A stretch of DNA of 10,904 nucleotides. It comes from JBOFCO01 sp051646105 (GTDB lineage: Bacteria; Pseudomonadota; Alphaproteobacteria; Rhodobacterales; Rhodobacteraceae). The notes under the pieces were generated by a model, which worked only from the letters and a program-made list of their open reading frames with translations, had not been told where the DNA came from and searched no databases. Below, piece by piece: positions 7,301 to 10,904 of this stretch (its first letter is position 1; each line of letters starts with the position of its first letter). A program made the position numbers and the translations under genes. Location: assembly GCA_051646105.1 (NCBI GenBank), contig JBOFCO010000083.1, positions 1-10,904 on the forward strand. Direction: 5' to 3'.

Positions 7301-7755
7301 TGGACGCCTGGCAGATGATCTTCGGGTCCGCCCTTGCGCTGGCCTGCATTGCGGGCCGTCGTGACCGCCTGATCGTGGGCGTCATGCTGGCAAATTTCGC
7401 GGCCACCGTGGCCTTTGCCGAACAGCCCCTGACCGTCGGCTTCGCGGACATTCTCTGCATGACCCTGCTGTTGACCGGCAGTGCCCGCGCCCGCGTTGTC
7501 GCCGCCTTTTTTGCCGCGATGTCCGCAATTTACCCGATCGGGGTATGGTTCGGGCTGACACCAGCCACAATCTATACGATAGTGGACGCACTGGCGTTTC
7601 TGCAGTTGGTGGTGGTCGGGCGTGGAGATCATGGAATTGCTTCTGGCCGCCGCTATATTGGTCGACTGCGCCGTCGCATTCATCTTTCTTTGGTCCGCCG
7701 GGCTGACGCCGGGCATGATGCTGGACTGGCTGCGCAGCCAGATGGCGGGCGGTGA
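7300..7755 (+). CDS. Small multi-spanning membrane protein; 3' third of the frame is doubtful
   Basis: The open frame gives 151 residues. Residues 1-107 are strongly hydrophobic, with about four to five possible membrane segments (5-19, 24-41, 48-60, 64-85, 90-106), and third-position GC there is about 79% by hand count. From about residue 108 the translation turns Arg-rich and repetitive (GRRYIGRLRRR) and third-position GC falls to about 46%, while frame 2 over the same bases becomes membrane-like with high third-position GC (next entry). The genuine protein is therefore probably about 107-115 residues, with a tail that is not selected or a frameshift near 7610-7630. GGAGG at 7283-7287 (12 bases upstream) and the TGATG overlap support the start. 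It could be a holin-like or other phage membrane protein; I do not recognise a family. Confidence 0.62.
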   Translation: MDAWQMIFGSALALACIAGRRDRLIVGVMLANFAATVAFAEQPLTVGFADILCMTLLLTGSARARVVAAFFAAMSAIYPIGVWFGLTPATIYTIVDALAFLQLVVVGRGDHGIASGRRYIGRLRRRIHLSLVRRADAGHDAGLAAQPDGGR

Positions 7756-7777
7756 CGACGATGGAAGAGGATCGTGA
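7631..7777 (+). CDS. Overlapping 48-residue membrane protein
   Basis: Frame 2 reads a 48-residue protein: hydrophobic helix MELLLAAAILVDCAVAFIFL (1-20) continuing to about 24, then an amphipathic stretch with DWLRSQM and an acidic end. Third-position GC is about 75% over all codons, and about 80% before the 3' end, against about 46% for frame 1 over the same bases, so this frame carries the coding signal. GGAG (7624-7627) is present but only 3 bases before ATG 7631; a GTG at 7622 is an alternative giving 51 residues. The gene lies almost wholly inside the previous frame and its 3' end overlaps the next gene. It may be an independent small membrane protein (for example an antiholin- or holin-like factor) or the displaced C-terminal part of the gene at 7300. 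There is no lipobox, so an Rz1-type lipoprotein is not indicated. Confidence 0.55.
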   Translation: MELLLAAAILVDCAVAFIFLWSAGLTPGMMLDWLRSQMAGGDDDGRGS

Positions 7778-7934
7778 CCGCATTGAAGCCGAGGCCCGCT
7801 GGAAGGCCAACACCGACGCCGACATCAGTACGCTGAAATCACAAGTGGGCTGGATCCTGAAGGGGTTCATGGCCCTCGGGGCGTGGCTGGGCGTCAAGAT
7901 ACTGGACGTCCTGGGGGGGGGGATCTTCAAATGA
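7752..7934 (+). CDS. 60-residue protein with N-terminal charged helix and C-terminal membrane segment (XhlA-like layout)
   Basis: The charged, coiled-coil-prone N-terminus (EEDRDRIEAEARWKAN, then a heptad-like region to about 31) is followed by a hydrophobic helix (about 34-56: WILKGFMALGAWLGVKIL). This layout resembles small phage lysis-associated proteins of the XhlA/haemolysin type, but I see no diagnostic motif. Position just before the endolysin supports a membrane role in lysis. GTG 7752 overlaps the stop at 7753-7755 (GTGA); ATG 7761 is an equally possible start that removes three residues. Codons 53-57 contain a run of ten G (7913-7922), and the stop overlaps the next ATG as ATGA. A -1 shift in the G run would continue into the next frame and join the two proteins. 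Confidence 0.7.
   Translation: MTTMEEDRDRIEAEARWKANTDADISTLKSQVGWILKGFMALGAWLGVKILDVLGGGIFK
7913..7922 (+). repeat. G10 homopolymer, possible slippage or frameshift site
   Basis: Ten consecutive G bases lie at the 3' end of the 60-residue gene and form the Gly codons of LDVLGGGIFK. It is the longest single-base run I noticed in the window. Slipping back one base here (ribosome, polymerase or replication), or one extra G in the DNA, moves the reading from frame 3 to frame 2, which enters the overlapping 41-residue gene without a stop. A sequencing-length error is also possible. Confidence 0.75.
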
Positions 7935-8056
7935 CCACAAAGCTGGTGGTGGGGGCCTTTGGAATTCTGGCCCTGATCGAAACCCTTTTGCACATCGGCG
8001 GGGTCAGTGACCCGGCCGTGCATTCAATTACCGTCCAACTGTGGGGCCCGCAATGA
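7931..8056 (+). CDS. 41-residue small membrane protein upstream of the endolysin
   Basis: This short gene is easily missed by length cut-offs. It starts with ATG 7931, which overlaps the previous stop as ATGA, and its own stop (8054-8056) overlaps the endolysin ATG as ATGA. It thus fills the gap between the two genes exactly. The protein opens MTTKLVVGAFGILALIETLL, one hydrophobic helix of about 17-20 residues, followed by a short polar end (SDPAVHSITVQLWGPQ at 26-41). Third-position GC is about 71% by hand count, as in neighbouring genes. Coupled overlaps on both sides and the membrane helix support a real gene in the lysis cassette. It may be a pinholin-like or accessory membrane peptide, but I know no family for it. 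It might also be expressed as the C-terminal part of a fusion through the G10 run. Confidence 0.7.
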   Translation: MTTKLVVGAFGILALIETLLHIGGVSDPAVHSITVQLWGPQ

Positions 8057-8769
8057 ACCGACAAGCCTTCTTCAATGCCATCCGCCCGCAGTTCGGCGGC
8101 AGCCTGATTGCAGCACAGGTCGCCGGGATGAATGCCCTGCTGGATGCTGGCGCGGGTTTGCCCCTGCATCACATGGCCAACGTCCTGGCGCAGGTGCGCC
8201 GGGAAACCGGCGGCTATATGTCACCGATCAAGGAAACGGTGATGCCATCGCACAAGGACAAGCACCCCAGCGATGCCGAGGTGATCGCCCGCCTTGACCG
8301 CGCCTTTGCCGCCGGCAAGCTGAAATGGGTCAAGGAACCCTATTGGCGCGATGGCTGGTTCGGGCGTGGCCCGTTGCAGGTGACCCACCGCTTGAACTAC
8401 CGCAAGTTCGGGATCACTGACCCCAGCGACATGTTGAAACTTGATATCGGTGCCCGTGTAGCGATTTTGGGCATGACCAAGGGCATGTTCACCGGCCTGA
8501 AGCTGGCGGACTATGATTTTCCCGTCGCGCTGGACGCCCCGCCCAAGAAGAACCCCCGCCGCATCGTGAACGGCCCGGACGGGTCTGACAAGGAAGTGGC
8601 GCGCTTTCATCGCCAGTTCGCCACCGCCCTGCAGGCGGCGGGTTGGGGCGCGGCAGACGCCGCCCCCGATCCCGCCCCCGCCGCGCCCGCTGACACCCCA
8701 AAGCCCGAAAGCCTGTTGGCCGCCCTGTGGCGCGCGCTGGTGGGCATCATCACCGGAAAAGGAAACTGA
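8053..8769 (+). CDS. Endolysin, glycoside hydrolase 19-like lysozyme fold
   Basis: The protein has 238 residues. The central region matches phage GH19-type (chitinase-like) cell wall hydrolases: NVLAQVRRETGG (43-54) with Glu51 in the place of the general acid, KETV (60-63) with Glu61 as a candidate second acidic residue, and YW..GWFGRGPLQVTH..NY (97-116), equivalent to the 'GRGxxQ(L/V)T...NY' signature. It would cut peptidoglycan glycan strands at the end of infection. There is no Sec signal peptide, so export depends on a holin. From about 200 a Pro/Ala-rich linker leads to a final amphipathic, hydrophobic helix (220-235) with a basic end, unusual for a plain endolysin. ATG 8053 overlaps the preceding stop and has GGGG at 8043-8046; a GTG at 8041 would add four residues. 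Small membrane genes on both sides fit a lysis cassette. Confidence 0.88.
   Translation: MNRQAFFNAIRPQFGGSLIAAQVAGMNALLDAGAGLPLHHMANVLAQVRRETGGYMSPIKETVMPSHKDKHPSDAEVIARLDRAFAAGKLKWVKEPYWRDGWFGRGPLQVTHRLNYRKFGITDPSDMLKLDIGARVAILGMTKGMFTGLKLADYDFPVALDAPPKKNPRRIVNGPDGSDKEVARFHRQFATALQAAGWGAADAAPDPAPAAPADTPKPESLLAALWRALVGIITGKGN
8757..8763 (+). promoter_or_regulatory. Ribosome binding site of the 71-residue membrane gene
   Basis: AAAAGGA, within the last codons of the endolysin gene, ends 7 bases before ATG 8771. Good spacing supports that start. Confidence 0.55.
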
Positions 8770-8770
8770 C

Positions 8771-8986
8771 ATGAAGGGTGTATCAGCCCGCGTTTTCGCC
8801 GCCTATCCGCTGGCAATCCCGCTGGCCTTTGGCGTGCTGGCCTACTTCTTCCCGGCCTTTGTGGCCTATGACGACGCCACCGGCCGGGTCACGATCACCT
8901 TCACCAAGGAAGAGGCCGCCGCCGCCATCGCAGCAGGCTACGCCATGATCGCCGGTGTCTTCGCCAAATGGGGCATCAAGCGGTGA
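8771..8986 (+). CDS. Two-helix small membrane protein, lysis module
   Basis: The protein has 71 residues. A first membrane segment spans about 11-33 (starting YPLAIPLAFGVLAYFFP). A short polar, beta-like loop follows (DDATGRVTITFTKEE, 34-48), then a second Ala-rich segment (49-66) and a basic end (KWGIKR). Two helices with a short loop and a charged C-terminus are compatible with a small holin or antiholin, but there is no family signature I recognise. It starts one base after the endolysin stop with a good ribosome site (AAAAGGA), and its own stop overlaps the next gene as GTGA. Sitting between the endolysin and the better holin candidate, it likely acts with them at the inner membrane; this is inference from position and topology. 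Confidence 0.72.
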   Translation: MKGVSARVFAAYPLAIPLAFGVLAYFFPAFVAYDDATGRVTITFTKEEAAAAIAAGYAMIAGVFAKWGIKR

Positions 8987-9348
8987 TCCGCAGCCTGTTG
9001 CAGTTGGTCTTCGGCGCGGGCATCCCCGACCAGCTGCGCCGCGCCTATGAGGCCCGGCTGGCGGCAGAAAACGACGGCGACCGCCTGCTGGCCGAAAGCC
9101 GCATCCGCGCGCTGGAAATTGCACAGGCGAACCGCCTTGCCACGGCGGACAACCCCGGCCTGCGGCTGGCCATCGGCATCGCCGCACTGGCGCTGTCACT
9201 GCATCTGGCGGCGGTGGCCTTCGTGTCCGTCTTTCCAGGCCTTGGCCTGACCGTCCACGCCCTGCCTGCCCCGATGAACGACTGGCAGGGCACCATCCTT
9301 CTAAGCCTGTTCGGCCTGAGCGCCGTCACCAAGATCTTCAAACGCTGA
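8983..9348 (+). CDS. Holin-like membrane protein (3TM-holin / GTA-holin-like layout)
   Basis: The protein has 121 residues from a GTG start. Residues 1-14 are hydrophobic (IRSLLQLVFGAG). Residues 17-50 are a charged helix (QLRRAYEARLAAENDGDRLL). Membrane segments lie at about 61-84 and 102-117, and the end is basic (KIFKR). The order amphipathic start, charged helix, then paired helices around a short P-rich loop (LPAPMNDWQ) resembles the three-segment holins of alphaproteobacterial phages and gene transfer agents. I recall this layout rather than a proven match. It would form the membrane lesion that lets the endolysin out. GTG 8983 overlaps the previous stop as GTGA and has GGGG at about 8970-8973; an ATG at 8968 in the same frame would add five residues over the previous gene. 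Confidence 0.72.
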   Translation: MIRSLLQLVFGAGIPDQLRRAYEARLAAENDGDRLLAESRIRALEIAQANRLATADNPGLRLAIGIAALALSLHLAAVAFVSVFPGLGLTVHALPAPMNDWQGTILLSLFGLSAVTKIFKR

Positions 9349-9354
9349 AAGGAA
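9347..9354 (+). promoter_or_regulatory. Ribosome binding site of the 134-residue structural gene
   Basis: GAAAGGAA overlaps the holin stop codon and ends 6 bases before ATG 9361. The gene is thus initiated on its own strong site, unlike the overlapping genes before it. Confidence 0.6.
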
Positions 9355-9360
9355 TACACC

Positions 9361-9765
9361 ATGTCAAACGCAGTCTACCCGAAGTGGAAAGAAGCCCTGC
9401 TTGCAGGGTCCGCCAACAGCGCCCTTGCCGGTGATGTCAAGGTCGTGCTGGTCGATCTTGCCGACTACACCTACAGCGCCGCGCATGAATTCCTGTCGGA
9501 CGTGCCTGTCGCGGCCCGCGTTGCCACCAGCGCCAACCTTGCCAGCAAAACCTTTGCCGGCGGCACGTTTGACGCAGCGGACGCGGTCTTCACGGCGGCC
9601 AGCGGCGATCTGTCCGAGGCGCTGGTGGTCTATGTCGATACCGGGTCCGCCGCCACATCGCGGCTGGTAGCCTTTTTCGACACCGGTGTGACCAACCTGC
9701 CGGTGACGCCCAATGGCGGCAACATCAACATCACCTTCAATGCCAGCGGCATTCTGAGCCTCTGA
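9361..9765 (+). CDS. Phage structural-type protein of 134 residues, function unknown
   Basis: This is a soluble, beta-rich protein with no signal or membrane segment. It has the pattern YPKWKEALL (6-14), DVKVVLVDLADYTYSAAHEFLSD (25-47), and a segment at 88-107 with VVYVDTG, TSRLVAFFDT; then LPVTPNGGNI at 113-122. I recall closely similar small proteins in the tail or tail-fibre regions of many siphophages and prophages, where they are usually unnamed. It is therefore likely a virion or tail-fibre-associated component, but the exact role is unknown to me. It has its own ribosome site, GAAAGGAA, and ends two bases before the next gene. It marks the return to virion genes after the lysis cassette. 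Confidence 0.72.
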   Translation: MSNAVYPKWKEALLAGSANSALAGDVKVVLVDLADYTYSAAHEFLSDVPVAARVATSANLASKTFAGGTFDAADAVFTAASGDLSEALVVYVDTGSAATSRLVAFFDTGVTNLPVTPNGGNINITFNASGILSL

Positions 9766-9767
9766 CC

Positions 9768-10610
9768 ATGGCATTGAACGGTGCAGACCCACTGGTCGCG
9801 GGCATGGGGGCAGGCCGTATCCGCCTGCCCTTCGTGCGGGCATCAATCGCAACCCAGGTTGCCGGGGCAGAGGCATCCCTGTGGCGGGGCACGGGCGGGG
9901 TGCAGGCGCAAGGGGCCATTCCCACCACCGCCGCCGTCTGCAACGCCGCCACGCCGGGCGCCCTGCCGCTGGCCGCCCGTGCCGGGGCGCAGGAACGCGC
10001 GATCAGCAAGATCACCCTGCATCAGCCCACGCTTGGGCAAAGCCTGCTGACAGAGGACCGGCTGATGCACATGGGGGGCCTGAACGGCACCCTGACCACC
10101 GCCCAGACCGTTGGCATCGATCTGGGGGCAAACCTTGCCAACTCTAACCTGGCCGAGCGGATCGGCGCGCCCGACTATTCCGAGATCGAGTGGTATGTGG
10201 AGTGGTACACGGCCACCGGCGCGACGATTGCCACGCCGACCGTCGGCGTCACCTTCCACGATGACACCACCGCCACGGTCAACATCTGGAACCTTGGCAC
10301 CACCGCCCTGCCGGCATCGGTCGCGGCATCGCGCCGTTACAAGCTGTCGCCGGTGAACGGCAAGTTCATCAAGGCAGTGTCCACCCTGCAGCTGAGCGTC
10401 AGCACCGGCACGGCAGGCAACTTCGGCGTGACGGCCGTGCGTACCCTGGCCGAATGCGAATGCCGGGTCATCAACGCCCGGCAGGATTTCGACTGGACGC
10501 AGATCAACCTGCCGCTGATTCGTGACAATGCCTGCGTCACGTCGGCGGTTGCCTGCGCCACCACCAGCACAGGGGCCATCACGGGCAGCATCTATCAGGC
10601 GGTCGCCTGA
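9768..10610 (+). CDS. Phage structural-type protein of 280 residues (virion/tail decoration-like)
   Basis: This is a beta-rich protein without signal or membrane segments. Residues 98-118 contain RLMHMGGLNGTLTTAQTV, 139-152 contain EIEWYVEWYTATG, and 214-224 contain GTAGNFGVTAV. These follow a pattern (RLGHMGGLsGTv.taQTV ... VEWFLEWYTaTGaT ... TGTAGsFGVTa ... STGAI.G) that I recall from unnamed structural proteins in many phages and prophages. It is probably a virion surface or fibre-associated protein. Five cysteines (58, 230, 232, 256, 263) include a CEC motif, unusual in this otherwise Cys-poor set. The start codon follows the previous stop by two bases and has only a weak ribosome site, so translational coupling is likely. 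The next gene follows after two bases. Confidence 0.75.
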   Translation: MALNGADPLVAGMGAGRIRLPFVRASIATQVAGAEASLWRGTGGVQAQGAIPTTAAVCNAATPGALPLAARAGAQERAISKITLHQPTLGQSLLTEDRLMHMGGLNGTLTTAQTVGIDLGANLANSNLAERIGAPDYSEIEWYVEWYTATGATIATPTVGVTFHDDTTATVNIWNLGTTALPASVAASRRYKLSPVNGKFIKAVSTLQLSVSTGTAGNFGVTAVRTLAECECRVINARQDFDWTQINLPLIRDNACVTSAVACATTSTGAITGSIYQAVA

Positions 10611-10612
10611 TC

Positions 10613-10904
10613 ATGCTGCTGGCGCGCAAGGGGGCATGGCCTGACGTTCGGGCGGGCAGCCCCCTGTGGTTTGGCCGGGGCGCTGCCAGCACCGTGATGA
10701 ATGCCGAATTCTTCGGCGCGCAAGGCGGGCCCGCGGGTGATCAGACGCTGGGCCTGCCCGTCATCGCGGGCGGGGCCACCGTCCACGCCCCCGCGCTGAC
10801 GCCCGGCCCGGTCACCCTGACCGCGCCACTGCTGGCATCGGCAGGGCAGGCCTTCGCGCCGGGGCTGGACCCGCAGGCCACCACTCTTGGCTTGCCCGCC
10901 ATCG
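10613..10904 (+). CDS. Fibre-like repeat protein, N-terminal part (runs off the window)
   Basis: The frame is open from ATG 10613 to the window end, giving 97 residues. The first 44 include an LW.GRG-type segment. From residue 45 the sequence is built of 23-residue repeats beginning at Thr45, Thr68 and Thr91: TLGLP..A.GATVHAPALTPG, then TLTAP..AS.GQAFAPGLDPQ, then TLGLPAI at the edge. Each unit has alternating beta-type residues with A-P-x-L and a turn of Pro/Gly, as in trimeric phage fibre shafts. The protein is therefore likely a tail fibre or virion surface fibre following the two structural genes. It starts two bases after the previous stop with a poor ribosome site, suggesting coupling. 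Its length and C-terminal binding domain lie outside the window. Confidence 0.72.
   Translation, partial: MLLARKGAWPDVRAGSPLWFGRGAASTVMNAEFFGAQGGPAGDQTLGLPVIAGGATVHAPALTPGPVTLTAPLLASAGQAFAPGLDPQATTLGLPAI
10745..10904 (+). repeat. Coding tandem repeat, 69-base period
   Basis: Units begin at 10745, 10814 and 10883, each starting with a Thr-Leu pair, and encode imperfect 23-residue modules. The period is clear in the protein but diverged at the DNA level. The array continues past the window edge, so the copy number is unknown. Confidence 0.6.

Noticed and set aside
7631..7777. Nested Rz1-type lipoprotein
   Set aside because: The single cysteine sits in ILVDC inside a hydrophobic helix, without the L-(A/S)-(G/A)-C lipobox, and the protein lacks the Pro-rich mature part expected of Rz1.
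8221..8772. 183-codon open frame on the - strand
   Set aside because: It mirrors the endolysin gene, which has conserved catalytic motifs; the Gly-rich antisense translation is not a plausible protein.
1..10904. CRISPR array, tRNA, rRNA, insertion sequence, att site or origin
   Set aside because: I saw no regularly spaced repeats outside coding repeats, no tRNA-like cloverleaf, no transposase and no AT-rich origin-like region by reading. No tool-based scan was possible.

Overview
The window is the distal part of the late (virion and lysis) region of a tailed phage or prophage with a long-tail, siphovirus-like plan. It most likely belongs to an alphaproteobacterium of the Rhodobacterales type (Rhodobacter/Paracoccus-like). 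This host guess rests on the high GC content, the strong preference for G or C at third codon positions in nearly every gene, and the style of the tail and lysis proteins; it is inference, not a database match. All supported genes are on the + strand and packed head to tail. Most junctions are ATGA, GTGA or TGATG overlaps or gaps of 1-2 bases, so this looks like one co-transcribed, translationally coupled late operon. No integrase, att site, tRNA, CRISPR, insertion sequence or regulator gene is visible, so prophage versus free phage cannot be decided.

Region 1 (1-4654) is the tail tip block: the C-terminal 294 residues of a tail tape measure protein, two tail proteins of about 200 residues (887-1540 and 1537-2139), a small NlpC/P60-like or DUF6950-like cysteine protein (2139-2561), and a lambda J-like tail tip protein of 698 residues (2558-4654). 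The order matches the usual tape measure, distal tail, hub, peptidase, tip/host-specificity arrangement. Region 2 (4666-6918) is a 750-residue tail spike with a pectate-lyase-like beta-helix, the probable receptor-binding or capsule-degrading protein. A 97-base gap with a small perfect hairpin follows.

Region 3 (7016-9348) is the lysis module: a 94-residue helical protein, a run of very small membrane-protein genes (7300-8056), a GH19-like endolysin (8053-8769), and two further small membrane proteins, the second of which (8983-9348) is the best holin candidate. Two things stand out here. First, the coding signal moves from frame 1 to frame 2 near 7622-7631, inside the apparent 151-codon frame. 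Second, a run of ten G (7913-7922) lies in the last codons of a 60-residue membrane protein, immediately before an overlapping 41-residue membrane protein. A -1 slip in that run would fuse the two into a protein of about 101 residues.

Region 4 (9361-10904) returns to virion-type proteins: a 134-residue and a 280-residue phage structural-type protein, then the start of a fibre-like protein built of 23-residue repeats that runs off the window edge. Together the genes would finish the tail tip, bind and perhaps degrade the host surface, and open the cell at the end of infection. I see no defence island or clearly new multi-gene system; the least explained part is the string of small membrane genes in the lysis module.
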